Below, piece after piece: positions 35,000 to 45,003 of a stretch of 64,000 nt of DNA. A program made the translations under genes and the position numbers. This DNA comes from Marinihelvus fidelis (GTDB taxonomy: Bacteria; Pseudomonadota; Gammaproteobacteria; Xanthomonadales; SZUA-36): the NCBI RefSeq assembly GCF_008725655.1, contig NZ_VYXP01000006.1:200024-264023 (forward strand). The letters run 5' to 3'. The number at the start of each line of letters is the position of its first letter. Position 1 is the first letter of the stretch. The notes below the pieces were generated by a model that searched no databases, was not told where the DNA came from, and was given only the letters and a program-made list of their open reading frames with translations.

Positions 35000-36016
35000 A
35001 TGACGACCGTGCGACAGGCCCGAAAACTGGTGCTTTCCCTGCTGCTCTTGCCCGCCCTGTGTGCCCACGCCAACCCCGGCAATGGGGTGGCGATCGCCAT
35101 TCACGGCGGCGCCGGCACCATCAGCCGCGCGGAAATGACTGCGGAGCGTGAGGCCGCGTTCCGGGCCAAGCTGACCGAGGCCGTGACCGCCGGCCACCAG
35201 GTCCTGATTGAAGGCGGCGATGGCGTCGACGCGGTGCGCACGGCCATCAACATCCTGGAAGACTCGCCGTTGTTCAACGCCGGCAAGGGCGCCGTGTTCA
35301 CGGCGGCGGGCACTAACGAACTGGACGCCTCGGTGATGGACGGCGCCACCCGCAACGCCGGCGCGGTTGCGGGCGTGAAACACATCCGCAACCCCATTGA
35401 TCTCGCTATCAGCGTGATGAACGACTCCAAGCACGTGATGCTCTCCGGCGACGGCGCCGAGGCCTTCGCCCGCGAGCAGGGTTTCGAGATGATCGACCCG
35501 TCGTACTTCTACACCGAGCACCGCTGGAAGGCGCTGGAAAAGGCACGTGAAGGTGAACGTGACGCCGCGGCCTCGCTGGCCGAGCCGCCGAAGCAGACCT
35601 TCTTCTCCACCGTCGGCGCGGTGGCGCTGGACGCCAACGGCGACCTGGCCGCGGGCACGTCGACGGGCGGCATGACCAACAAGCGCTGGGGCCGCATCGG
35701 CGACTCACCGGTGATCGGCGCGGGCACTTTCGCCGACAACGCGTCCTGCGCCGTCAGCGCGACCGGGCACGGCGAGTTCTTCATCCGCTGGGTGGTGGCC
35801 TACGATATCTGCCAGCGGGTGGCGCACGGCGCATCCATGACCGAGGCGGCCGGGACGGTCATCAATGACGTGCTGGTGGAGGCCGGCGGCACCGGCGGCG
35901 TGATCAGCCTGGATGCCAACGGCGATATCGCCATGCCGTTCAATACCGAGGGCATGTATCGCGCCAGCATCGACACCGACGGCAAGCTGTACGTGGGGAT
36001 TTACGGCGACGAGTGA
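35000..36016 (+). CDS. iaaA: Exported isoaspartyl peptidase / L-asparaginase (Ntn hydrolase)
   Basis: This 338-residue protein is made as a precursor that autocleaves before a threonine nucleophile. The conserved segment is TVGAVALDANGDLAAGTSTGGMTNKRWGRIGDSPVIG, placing the nucleophile at Thr204. It removes beta-aspartyl residues from dipeptides. Odd points: a Sec signal peptide (residues 1-24) predicts a periplasmic enzyme, and the residue before Thr204 is Ser instead of the usual Gly. AGGAGAAC before ATG 35000 is a strong ribosome site. The 3' end overlaps metF by 16 bp. Confidence 0.92.
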   Translation: MTTVRQARKLVLSLLLLPALCAHANPGNGVAIAIHGGAGTISRAEMTAEREAAFRAKLTEAVTAGHQVLIEGGDGVDAVRTAINILEDSPLFNAGKGAVFTAAGTNELDASVMDGATRNAGAVAGVKHIRNPIDLAISVMNDSKHVMLSGDGAEAFAREQGFEMIDPSYFYTEHRWKALEKAREGERDAAASLAEPPKQTFFSTVGAVALDANGDLAAGTSTGGMTNKRWGRIGDSPVIGAGTFADNASCAVSATGHGEFFIRWVVAYDICQRVAHGASMTEAAGTVINDVLVEAGGTGGVISLDANGDIAMPFNTEGMYRASIDTDGKLYVGIYGDE

Positions 36017-36840
36017 TCGCCGTTCAGGCGCTGCCAGATCTTCATCGTCGCGTTGGCGCGGTTGAGCGTGTAGAAATGCAGGCCGGGCGCGCCACCGGCG
36101 ACCAGGTCCTCGCAGAGCTTCGTCACCACGTCCAGGCCGTAATCCCGGATGGCCGCGCCATCGTCGCCGAATGACTGCAGTTTCTCCGCCAGCGCGGCCG
36201 GAATCTTCGCACCGCAGCGGGCCGAAAAGCGCGCCAGCTGCGTGTAGTTCGTGATCGGCATGATGCCGGGGATGATCGGGATACTGATGCCCGCAGCGCG
36301 GCAGCGCTCGACAAACTCAAAGTAGGCGTCGGCGTTGAAGAAGTACTGCGTGATGGCCGCGTCCGCGCCCGCGTCAACCTTCTCTTTAAACCAGCGAATT
36401 TCGCTGTCCATGGACTCCGATTCCGGGTGGATCTCCGGATAGCAGCCCACTTCCACCGAGAACCGGCCGGGGTGGCGGTCGTGCACATGCGCCACCAGCT
36501 CGCTGGCGTAGCGGAACGGCGGCGTGAAGTCCGCGTCTTCCGGCCAGTCGCCGCGCAGCACCACCAGGCGGTCCACACCATCGGCGGCGTAGGTGTCCAG
36601 CAGCCTGTCGAGTACATCCAGGCTGGGCGCCATGCAGGAAATATGCGGCGCCACCGGCACGCCCGAACGCTCGATCAGGTCCAGCACCGTGCGATGCGTG
36701 GCTTCCTGCGTGGACCCACCGGCACCAAACGTCACCGACAGGTAGCCCGGCTCCAGCCGGGCCAGCTTCTGCCAGGTGCTCTGCAGCACCAGCTCCTGCT
36801 CCGCGTTACGCGGCGGAAAAAACTCGAATGAACACTTCAT
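36001..36840 (-). CDS. metF: Methylenetetrahydrofolate reductase
   Basis: This 279-residue TIM-barrel flavoenzyme starts KCSFEFFPPRN, with SVTFGAGGST, LVVLRGDWPE and an FKEKVDAGADAAITQYFFNAD flavin/folate site. It reduces 5,10-methylene-THF to 5-methyl-THF for methionine synthesis. It is the last gene of metK-ahcY-metF. Its start is reached through a palindromic repeat element, with no Shine-Dalgarno visible, so the element could shape its translation. Confidence 0.95.
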   Translation of the reverse strand: MKCSFEFFPPRNAEQELVLQSTWQKLARLEPGYLSVTFGAGGSTQEATHRTVLDLIERSGVPVAPHISCMAPSLDVLDRLLDTYAADGVDRLVVLRGDWPEDADFTPPFRYASELVAHVHDRHPGRFSVEVGCYPEIHPESESMDSEIRWFKEKVDAGADAAITQYFFNADAYFEFVERCRAAGISIPIIPGIMPITNYTQLARFSARCGAKIPAALAEKLQSFGDDGAAIRDYGLDVVTKLCEDLVAGGAPGLHFYTLNRANATMKIWQRLNGDHSSP

Positions 36841-36844
36841 CGGG

Positions 36845-37040
36845 GTGACGCGTGACGCGTGACGCGTGACGGCGTAACACCGCCGCCGTGCGGGCGGGTG
36901 ACCGCGCCGGCGGACCCTCGGCGGCAGGGATGCCGCCGAGGAGCGTACAGGGACGTATTCACAGCGGGTCCGCCGGGGCAGTCACCCGCCCGCACGGCCC
37001 GCGATGTCTTGAAGTCACGCGTCACGCGTCACCCGTCACC
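36845..37040. repeat. Palindromic element between ahcY and metF bounded by inverted heptamer arrays (site B)
   Basis: The left end has GTGACGC three times plus GTGACGG (36845-36872). The right end has GTCACGC twice, GTCACCC and GTCACC (37014-37040), so the arrays are inverted. Between them lie three nested perfect inverted repeats: 36886-36902 with 36981-36997 (17 bp), 36907-36917 with 36966-36976 (11 bp), and 36917-36926 with 36931-36940 (10 bp, GGGA loop). A 25-nt unpaired stretch (36941-36965) follows the inner hairpin. It looks like a non-coding mobile or REP-like element inside an operon. Confidence 0.85.
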
Positions 37041-37041
37041 A

Positions 37042-38472
37042 TCAGTAGCGGTAGTGATCGGGCTTGAACGGCCCATCCACTTCCACGCCGATGTACTTCG
37101 CCTGGTCATCGCTGAGCGTGGTCAGGTTCGCGCCGATGCGGTCCAGGTGCAGTTGCGCCACTTTCTCATCCAGGTGCTTGGGCAGCACGTAGACCTGGTT
37201 GTCGTACTGGTCGCCCTTCTGCCACAGTTCGATCTGCGCCAGCACCTGGTTGGTGAAGGAGTTGGACATGACGAAACTGGGGTGGCCGGTGGCGCAGCCC
37301 AGGTTCACCAGCCGGCCCTCAGCCAGCAGGATGATGCGGCGGCCTGACGGGAAGGTGATGTGATCCACCTGCGGCTTGATGTTCTCCCACTCGTACTTCT
37401 TGATGCCGGCGACATCAATCTCGTTATCGAAGTGGCCGATGTTGCAGACGATGGCTTCGTTCTTCATCGCCGCCATGTGGTCATGGGTGATGACGTTGTA
37501 GTTGCCCGTCGCAGTGACGAAGATGTCGGCCTGCGGGGCGGCGTCTTCCATGGTCACCACGCGGTAACCTTCCATCGCCGCCTGCAGCGCGCAGATCGGG
37601 TCGATTTCGGTCACCCACACGGTGGCGCCCAGGCCGCGCAGCGACTGCGCGCAGCCCTTGCCGACATCGCCGTAGCCGGCGACCACGGCGATCTTGCCGG
37701 CGATCATCACGTCGGTGGCGCGCTTGATGCCGTCCACCAGCGATTCGCGGCAGCCGTAGAGGTTGTCAAACTTGGACTTGGTCACCGAGTCATTGACGTT
37801 GATGGCCGGGAACGGCAGTTCGCCGGTCTTGGCCATCTGGTACAGGCGCTTGACGCCGGTGGTGGTTTCCTCGGTGACACCCTGGATGGCAGCCAGCGCC
37901 TTCGTGTACCAGCCCGGCTTGGTGTCCAGGCGCTTGCGGATGGCGTTGAACAGCGAGACCTCTTCCTCGCTGGCCGGGTTATCCAGCACCGACGGGTCGG
38001 ACTCGGCCTTCATGCCCAGGTACAGCAGCAGCGTGGCGTCGCCACCGTCGTCCAGGATCATGTTGGCGAAGGTTTCCTCGCCGTTTTCGTCCTTCCACTC
38101 GAAGATGCGGTGGGTGAACTCCCAGTACTCGTCGAGGGTCTCGCCCTTGAACGCGAACACCGGGGTACCGCCGGCGGCAATCGCAGCGGCCGCGTGGTCC
38201 TGGGTGGAGTAGATGTTGCACGATGCCCAGCGCACCTCGGCGCCCAGCGCGACCAGGGTCTCGATCAGCACCGCGGTCTGGATGGTCATGTGCAGGCTGC
38301 CGGCGATGCGCGCGCCCTTCAGCGGCTGCTCGGCGGCGAACTCGTCGCGGATGGACACCAGGCCGGGCATTTCGGTTTCGGCGATGGCGATTTCGCGACG
38401 GCCCCAGTCGGCCTGGGACAAGTCGGCAACGTAATAGTCGTCGCTGCGAAGGTTTTCGATCACTGCGTTCAT
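37042..38472 (-). CDS. ahcY: Adenosylhomocysteinase (SAH hydrolase)
   Basis: This 476-residue protein starts near [21 protein letters not shown]. It has [48 protein letters not shown], the NAD-binding [21 protein letters not shown] and the C-terminal [11 protein letters not shown]. It splits S-adenosylhomocysteine into adenosine and homocysteine in the SAM cycle. The length includes the insertion typical of bacterial enzymes. It lies 36 bp downstream of metK. Confidence 0.97.
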   Translation of the reverse strand: MNAVIENLRSDDYYVADLSQADWGRREIAIAETEMPGLVSIRDEFAAEQPLKGARIAGSLHMTIQTAVLIETLVALGAEVRWASCNIYSTQDHAAAAIAAGGTPVFAFKGETLDEYWEFTHRIFEWKDENGEETFANMILDDGGDATLLLYLGMKAESDPSVLDNPASEEEVSLFNAIRKRLDTKPGWYTKALAAIQGVTEETTTGVKRLYQMAKTGELPFPAINVNDSVTKSKFDNLYGCRESLVDGIKRATDVMIAGKIAVVAGYGDVGKGCAQSLRGLGATVWVTEIDPICALQAAMEGYRVVTMEDAAPQADIFVTATGNYNVITHDHMAAMKNEAIVCNIGHFDNEIDVAGIKKYEWENIKPQVDHITFPSGRRIILLAEGRLVNLGCATGHPSFVMSNSFTNQVLAQIELWQKGDQYDNQVYVLPKHLDEKVAQLHLDRIGANLTTLSDDQAKYIGVEVDGPFKPDHYRY

Positions 38473-38508
38473 GTCAGTACTCCTGTATTCGTTGGTTGCG
38501 GCCGGGGC

Positions 38509-39672
<1,164 letters not shown>

Positions 39673-39690
39673 GGGCATGTTCTCCAGGGC

Positions 39691-39726
39691 ATATATCTTT
39701 CTATGCAGATTAAGAGATATATTCTA
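39691..39726 (-). promoter_or_regulatory. Candidate operator and -10 of the metK-ahcY-metF operon
   Basis: ATATATCT (39691-39698) and AGATATAT (39715-39722) form an inverted repeat with a 16-bp, partly symmetric spacer. A minus-strand TAGAAT (39721-39726) overlaps its edge as a -10. A repressor bound here would cover the transcription start. SAM-cycle operons in Proteobacteria can be controlled by the ArsR-family repressor SahR, so an SahR-like site is plausible. I see neither a MetJ box nor an SAH riboswitch. Confidence 0.5.
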
Positions 39727-39810
39727 GTCCACGCGTCAGTAAATTGCACCCCCCCGACAACATTGACTGACATCGCCACCCACGGCGGAGGCTGAGATAC
39801 AATTTCAACC

Positions 39811-40512
39811 ATGCAGGGGGACCTTCCAGATAAACCACGCCGTGGTATCCGCAGCTTCGTACTGCGCGCCGGCAGGCTGACCACGGGCCAGCAGCGCGCG
39901 CTCGACGAGCTCTACCCGGAGTTTGGCGTTGATGACGGCGACGCGGCGCTTGACCTCGCCACGCTGTTTGGTCGTGACGCACCCACGGTGATTGAAATCG
40001 GCTTTGGTAATGGCGATGCCACCTGGCGCATGGCCGAGGCAGAACCGGAAAAGAACTTCCTGGCCATCGAGGTCCACCCGCCCGGCGTCGGCCGCCTGTT
40101 GCAGGAAGTCCAGGCCCGCGACATCGGCAACATCCGCGTGGCCATGACCGATGCCGTCGCCCTGCTCCAGGACCGGGTCGCCGACGGCAGCCTGGCCGGT
40201 GTGCGGATCTATTTTCCCGACCCCTGGCACAAGAAACGGCATCACAAGCGCCGCATCATCCAGCCTGGGTTCACCGCCCTGCTGGCGCGCAAGCTGGCCC
40301 CAGGCGGCATCCTGCACCTGGCCACGGACTGGGTGCCCTACTCCGAGCACATGCTGGAGGTACTGGACGCCGAGCCACTGCTGGAGAACAGAAACCCGGA
40401 CGGCGGCTTCAGCCCCCAGCCCGAATGGCGCCCCAATACCAAGTACGAGCGCCGTGGCGACCGCCTGGGCCACGAGACCCGCGACCTGGTCTTCCGGCGC
40501 ACGGACACCTGA
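39811..40512 (+). CDS. trmB: tRNA (guanine46-N7)-methyltransferase
   Basis: This 233-residue SAM-dependent enzyme has RRGIRSFVLRAGRLTTGQ and EIGFGNGDATWRMAE (SAM loop). IYFPDPWHKKRHHKRRIIQPGF and HLATDWVPYSEHMLEVL follow. It forms m7G46 in tRNA. A -10-like TACAAT (39798-39803) ends 7 nt before the ATG and there is no ribosome site. Confidence 0.96.
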   Translation: MQGDLPDKPRRGIRSFVLRAGRLTTGQQRALDELYPEFGVDDGDAALDLATLFGRDAPTVIEIGFGNGDATWRMAEAEPEKNFLAIEVHPPGVGRLLQEVQARDIGNIRVAMTDAVALLQDRVADGSLAGVRIYFPDPWHKKRHHKRRIIQPGFTALLARKLAPGGILHLATDWVPYSEHMLEVLDAEPLLENRNPDGGFSPQPEWRPNTKYERRGDRLGHETRDLVFRRTDT

Positions 40513-40530
40513 CCCCGGGGCGCGGCGGCA

Positions 40531-42369
40531 ATGGAAACCGGCCTGACGCTGACCACGGACATGATGCTGGTTCTGGCCGTGCTGGTCGCCACCATCGGCC
40601 TGTTCGTCTTCGAAGTGCTGCGCGTCGACGTGGTGGCCATCACGGTGATGGTGCTGCTGGGTGTACTGGGGCTGGTTCCTGCCTCGCAACTTTTCGACGG
40701 CTTCGCCTCCAATGCCGTGATCTCGATCATCGCGGTGATGATCCTGGGCGCCGGGCTGGACCGAACCGGGGTCATGACCCTGGTCGCGCAATGGATCCTG
40801 AAAGTCGGCGGCAAAACGGCCACACGGATCATTCCACTGGTCTCAGGCATCGTCGGCATCATTTCCGGCGTCATGCAGAATGTCGGCGCAACGGCGCTGT
40901 TCATGCCGGTGGTATCGAAAATCTCGTCGCGCACCGCCATTCCGCTGTCGAAGCTGCTGATGCCGATGGGCTTCTGCGCCATCATGGGTGGCACCATGAC
41001 CATGGTCGGCTCATCACCGCTGATCCTGCTGAATGACCTGATCCAGAACGCCAATGACTCGTTGCCGGCCGGGGCCGAATCACTGCGCACCTTCGACCTG
41101 TTCGATGTCACGCCGGTAGGCCTGGCGTTACTGGCTTCGGGAATCCTGTATTTCCTGCTGCTGGGCCGCTGGCTGCTGCCCGTGCACGAGATACCGTCCC
41201 ACGGCGCACCGGCCCGGACCAGCGCCTATTTCGCCGAGACCTATGGCATCGAGGGCGAAGTCTACGAACTGCTGGTCACTGTCGACAGCCCGATGGTCGG
41301 CATGTCGGTGGGCGATGCCGAGGCCTTGCCCGGCGCGCCGCGCATGCTGGGCATCCGCAACACCGATGCACCACGCATGGCGCCGCCCGTGGACGAAATG
41401 ATCTGGGTGGGCACGGTGCTGGGGGTCATGGGCAAACGCGGGCAGGTGGGCCAGTTCGCGCTCGATAACCAGTGCCGGGTCAACCCGGCGCTGCGCACCT
41501 TCGGTGGCCTGTTCAACCCGTCGCGCGCGGGCATTTCCGAGGTCGTGATCCCGCCCGGCTCACGCCTGGTCGGCCAGTCGGTAGGCGAGGCGCGGCTGCG
41601 CAAGCGCTACGGCATCAGCGTGCTGGCGATCAACCGACGCGGCGAGATCATCACCGACCATGTGCGCGAACAGACCATGGAAACCGGCGACTGCCTGGTC
41701 AGCCACAGCACCTGGCGCGACCTGGCCGCGGTGGCCTCGGAGCGGGACTTCATCGTCGCCACGGACATTCCCAAGGAGGAGCAGCGGCCGCAGAAAGTTG
41801 CCCATGCCCTGCTGTTCTTCGCGCTGTCGATGTCGATGATCGTGTTCACCGACTTCCGCCTGGCCATCTGCCTGCTGGTCGGCGCGCTGGGCATGGTGTT
41901 GACCGGCGTGGTCAGCATGGACGAGGCCTATGGCTCGGTCAGCTGGAAGACGGTTTTCCTGGTCGCCAGCCTGATCCCGCTGGGCCAGGCCATGGAACTG
42001 ACCGGGACAGCCGCGTGGATCGCCCAGGAGGCGCTGCGGCTGCTGGGCCACATGCCGGCGCTCGCCATCCAGGTGATGCTGGCGCTGCTGGCGACGGTGT
42101 TCTCACTGGTGATGTCGAATGTCGGCGCCACCACCATCCTGGTGCCCATCGCCATCAGTATCGCGCTGGCCACCGGCGCCAACCCGGTCATGTACGCGCT
42201 GATTATCGCGCTCTCCACATCCAATGCCTTCATCCTGCCTACGCACCAGGTGAACGCGCTGATCATGGGCCCTGGTGGTTACCGCGTGAAGGATTTCGTC
42301 CGCGCCGGCTCCGGTATGTCGGTGGTGTTCCTGGTGGTGATGCTGACGGTCGTGAACCTTATGTTCTGA
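40531..42369 (+). CDS. SLC13/DASS-type permease with two RCK-C (TrkA-C) domains
   Basis: This 612-residue protein has hydrophobic helices at both ends (residues about 5-220 and 425-612) with the cation-binding GVMQNVGATALFMPV and NVGATTILVPIAIS repeats. Between them lie two cytosolic TrkA-C domains (about 235-320 and 325-415). Such carriers move sulfate, dicarboxylates or other anions with Na+, and the RCK-C domains probably sense a ligand. The substrate is not evident. It follows trmB by 18 bp. Confidence 0.88.
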   Translation: METGLTLTTDMMLVLAVLVATIGLFVFEVLRVDVVAITVMVLLGVLGLVPASQLFDGFASNAVISIIAVMILGAGLDRTGVMTLVAQWILKVGGKTATRIIPLVSGIVGIISGVMQNVGATALFMPVVSKISSRTAIPLSKLLMPMGFCAIMGGTMTMVGSSPLILLNDLIQNANDSLPAGAESLRTFDLFDVTPVGLALLASGILYFLLLGRWLLPVHEIPSHGAPARTSAYFAETYGIEGEVYELLVTVDSPMVGMSVGDAEALPGAPRMLGIRNTDAPRMAPPVDEMIWVGTVLGVMGKRGQVGQFALDNQCRVNPALRTFGGLFNPSRAGISEVVIPPGSRLVGQSVGEARLRKRYGISVLAINRRGEIITDHVREQTMETGDCLVSHSTWRDLAAVASERDFIVATDIPKEEQRPQKVAHALLFFALSMSMIVFTDFRLAICLLVGALGMVLTGVVSMDEAYGSVSWKTVFLVASLIPLGQAMELTGTAAWIAQEALRLLGHMPALAIQVMLALLATVFSLVMSNVGATTILVPIAISIALATGANPVMYALIIALSTSNAFILPTHQVNALIMGPGGYRVKDFVRAGSGMSVVFLVVMLTVVNLMF

Positions 42370-42383
42370 CCGCGCGGGCGGTG

Positions 42384-42722
42384 TCAGGCCGCTGGCTGCG
42401 CCGCGAAGACCTCGCCACCGCGCACGTCAATGGCCACCGGCGTAAGTGACGCGCCACGGCATGGCCCCTCGACACACTCCCCGGTCCCCGTGATAAACAG
42501 GGCGCCGTGATGCGGACACACCAGTCGGCCCTGGTTGTCGTACAGGAACTCACCCGGCGCCCAGCTCAGGCTGCGGCCCATGTGCGGGCAGACATTCGCC
42601 CAGGCGCGGACGTCACCATCGACCATCACCACCAGAACGTGGCGCAGAACATCCCCGGCCTGCAGGCTGCACTCCAGCCCCATGGCCGGGTCGATGTCAT
42701 CCAGGTCGCAGAGCTTTTGCAT
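42384..42722 (-). CDS. Rieske [2Fe-2S] ferredoxin-like protein
   Basis: This 112-residue single-domain protein has both cluster motifs, NVCPHMGRSLSW and RLVCPHHGALF, giving the 2-Cys/2-His ligand set. Stand-alone Rieske proteins pass electrons to oxygenases or reductases. No partner oxygenase lies nearby. I chose ATG 42722 because the long frame upstream is a shadow of the opposite gene. Confidence 0.88.
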   Translation of the reverse strand: MQKLCDLDDIDPAMGLECSLQAGDVLRHVLVVMVDGDVRAWANVCPHMGRSLSWAPGEFLYDNQGRLVCPHHGALFITGTGECVEGPCRGASLTPVAIDVRGGEVFAAQPAA

Positions 42723-42758
42723 TTGCCTTATCCGGTGTCTGCCCCCACATTTGCGGGC

Positions 42759-43055
42759 ATGCCAGTTTACATCACACCCCCGCCAGGCAACGGCCTGACC
42801 CGCGTGCTCGCCGTCATCATCGGCGTGCTGGCCCTGGCCGCGTTTTTCTTCGTCGGGCTGGTCGCCCTGGTGATCGTCGTCGGTGTCGGCCTGGTGCTTG
42901 GGATCGTCGCGTGGGTGCGCCAGCGTTTCTTCGCGCCGGCCAGCCCGAAATCCACATCCGGCCAGGCGCCGGGGTCGCGTTCCCGGGCCGATGTCATCGA
43001 CGCCGAGTACTCCGTGGTTTCGCGAGAGAAAGGTGAGCGCGGCGACGCCGATTGA
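42759..43055 (+). CDS. Small membrane protein, unknown function (98 aa)
   Basis: A short polar N-terminus (MPVYITPPPGNG) is followed by two hydrophobic helices (residues about 14-52). A basic stretch and a polar tail containing RADVIDAEYSVVSRE come next. The tail motif DVIDAEYEV-like is common in small membrane proteins of gammaproteobacteria. No function can be assigned. It is divergent from the Rieske gene across 36 bp. Confidence 0.65.
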   Translation: MPVYITPPPGNGLTRVLAVIIGVLALAAFFFVGLVALVIVVGVGLVLGIVAWVRQRFFAPASPKSTSGQAPGSRSRADVIDAEYSVVSREKGERGDAD

Positions 43056-43120
43056 AGCCGCGTTGTTTTTCCGTCGCATCGGGCTAAACTTGGATTAAGC
43101 CGAACCAAGCTCAAGTGACG

Positions 43121-43555
43121 ATGAAATCGGTAGCCGAAATCCTTGACCAGAAGGGCGCCATGGTGCTCTGCCTGGACCAGAACGAATCCGTGTTCGACGC
43201 CATCAGCCTGATGGCCGACGTCAATATCGGCGCCGTGCTGGTCAAGAAACAGAACGCCATTGCCGGCATCTTCACCGAGCGCGACTACCTGCAGAAAGTC
43301 GCGCTCAGGTCACGCGCCTCGCGCGATACGGCCCTGCTTGAAGTCATGACCTCGCCGGTCATCACGGCCTCGCCGGACGACACCATCCAGCAATGCCTGG
43401 AAACCATGACCAACTGTCGCTGCCGTCACCTGCCGGTCGTCGGTAACGGTGAGCTGCTCGGCATCCTGTCGATCGGCGACCTGGTCAAGTCCCTGCTCGA
43501 CGACAAGCAGGCGGAAATCGACCAGCTCAGTCATTACATCGCCGGCTCCTACTGA
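43121..43555 (+). CDS. CBS-domain pair protein
   Basis: The 144 residues consist of two CBS motifs (about 5-65 and 72-135). Typical segments are DAISLMADVNIGAVLV, AGIFTERDYLQKV, ITASPDDTIQQCLETM and LPVVGNGELLGILSIGDLV. Such stand-alone pairs bind adenosine nucleotides and act as sensors. The frame opens with a GTG at 43115, but ATG 43121 is the simpler start. No partner domain is fused. Confidence 0.88.
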   Translation: MKSVAEILDQKGAMVLCLDQNESVFDAISLMADVNIGAVLVKKQNAIAGIFTERDYLQKVALRSRASRDTALLEVMTSPVITASPDDTIQQCLETMTNCRCRHLPVVGNGELLGILSIGDLVKSLLDDKQAEIDQLSHYIAGSY

Positions 43556-43651
43556 ATCCCGCCTGTTCCTTCGCGCAAACCCGCCAGGACCCTGCCCCGG
43601 CCGGGCCGGCGTTGTAGAATGCCCGGCTCGCGCAACAACGGAACACACCGA

Positions 43652-44071
43652 ATGAAATACCTGCACACGATGGTCCGGGTCAGTGACCTGGGTGCCTCAC
43701 TGGCGTTTTACTGCGACCTGCTTGGCCTGGAAGAACAACGCCGCAAGGACTTCCCCGGCGGCCGCTTCACGCTGGTTTTCCTGGGTGCCCCCGGCAACCC
43801 CGAATCCCAGGTCGAGCTCACGCACAACTGGGACCCGGAGGAGTACACCGGCGGCCGCAATTTCGGCCACCTGGCCTACGAGGTCGACGATATCTACGCG
43901 CTGTGCCAGAAACTCGCGGATGCTGGCGTGACCATTAACCGCCCGCCGCGTGAAGGCCGGATGGCGTTCGTACGCTCACCGGATGGCATTTCGATTGAAT
44001 TGCTGCAGGCCGGTGAACCGCTTCCGGAAAGCGAACCCTGGGCATCGATGCCCAATACCGGGGAGTGGTAA
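43652..44071 (+). CDS. gloA: Lactoylglutathione lyase (glyoxalase I)
   Basis: This 139-residue VOC-fold enzyme has the metal ligands His5 (LHTMVRV), Glu in QVELTHNW, His in [11 protein letters not shown] and Glu in GISIELLQ. It isomerises the methylglyoxal-glutathione adduct. A -10-like TAGAAT with an upstream TG (43613-43620) would give a 25-nt leader before ATG 43652. It is convergent with pyrB, 14 bp apart. Confidence 0.92.
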   Translation: MKYLHTMVRVSDLGASLAFYCDLLGLEEQRRKDFPGGRFTLVFLGAPGNPESQVELTHNWDPEEYTGGRNFGHLAYEVDDIYALCQKLADAGVTINRPPREGRMAFVRSPDGISIELLQAGEPLPESEPWASMPNTGEW

Positions 44072-44085
44072 ACCGCGGCGGCGCT

Positions 44086-45003
44086 TTAATCGGCGCCGCG
44101 CAGCCCCAGCAGGTGTGACAGCACGGCCATCCGAACCCAGACGCCGTTGCTGACCTGCTCGCGGATGACTGAACGCGGGCCGTCGGCGACTTCCGAGTCG
44201 ATCTCGACACCGCGGTTCATCGGGCCGGGATGCATGACGATGCACCCGGGCGCCGCCAGGGCCAGCCTTTTGTTGGTCAGGCCCCAGTGGCGGTGGTAGT
44301 CCTGGCCGTCGGGCGCGTCCATCGCGCCCAGGCGCTCGTGCTGGATGCGCAGCATCATGACGGCGTCGACGCCTTCGAGCGCGGCGTCGAAATCCTCGAA
44401 CACTCGAACGCCTTCGGTGACCAGGCTGCCAGCCATCAACTCACGAGGCGCGCACAGGCGGATTTCGCCCACGCCCAATTTCTTCATCAGTGCCACGTCA
44501 GAACTGGTGACCCGTGAGTGATGCAGGTCACCCGCGACCAGCACCACGCGATTCTCAAGGTCCGGCAGGTGCCGGCGCAGCGTAAACAGGTCCAGCAGGG
44601 CCTGGGTCGGGTGCGCGCGGCTGCCATCACCGGCATTGACGATATGCAGGCGGGGCTCGGCCACCGACGTCAGCTCACCCAGGGCGCCGTTGGTCGGGTG
44701 GCGGATGGCGATGCAATCCGGCCCCATCGCCTGCAGGCTAAGGAAGGTGTCCTGCAGCGTCTCGCCCTTGCGCACGGAACTGTCGCTGGCCGCGACATTG
44801 ATCACGCGCAGGCCCAGTCGCATGGCCGCCAGCTCGAACGACACGCGGGTGCGGGTACTGGGCTCGTAGAACAGGTTGATCATGACCCGGTCGCGACCGG
44901 CGTGCTGGTAGCGCTGCGGATCGTCAGCAATGTCCGAGGCCCGCGCCAGGATGGCCTCGAGGTCGTCCACGGACGTGGACGTGATATCGATCAGGTGTTG
45001 CAT
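44086..45003 (-). CDS. pyrB: Aspartate carbamoyltransferase catalytic subunit
   Basis: This 305-residue protein has the carbamoyl-phosphate loop YEPSTRTRVSFELAAMRLG, HPTNGALGELT, HPTQALLDLFTLR and the C-terminal HPGPMNRGVEI. It forms carbamoyl-aspartate in pyrimidine synthesis. It begins directly at the end of ruvX (1-bp overlap). In Pseudomonas pyrR and a pyrC-like gene flank pyrB; neither is present here. Confidence 0.96.
   Translation of the reverse strand: MQHLIDITSTSVDDLEAILARASDIADDPQRYQHAGRDRVMINLFYEPSTRTRVSFELAAMRLGLRVINVAASDSSVRKGETLQDTFLSLQAMGPDCIAIRHPTNGALGELTSVAEPRLHIVNAGDGSRAHPTQALLDLFTLRRHLPDLENRVVLVAGDLHHSRVTSSDVALMKKLGVGEIRLCAPRELMAGSLVTEGVRVFEDFDAALEGVDAVMMLRIQHERLGAMDAPDGQDYHRHWGLTNKRLALAAPGCIVMHPGPMNRGVEIDSEVADGPRSVIREQVSNGVWVRMAVLSHLLGLRGAD

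Noticed and set aside
36845-37040. CRISPR-like array
   Set aside because: Units are contiguous 7-mers without spacers, and no cas gene is present.
36841-37041. SAH or SAM riboswitch upstream of metF
   Set aside because: The structure is a nested palindrome without riboswitch core motifs, and it lies inside the operon rather than before metK.
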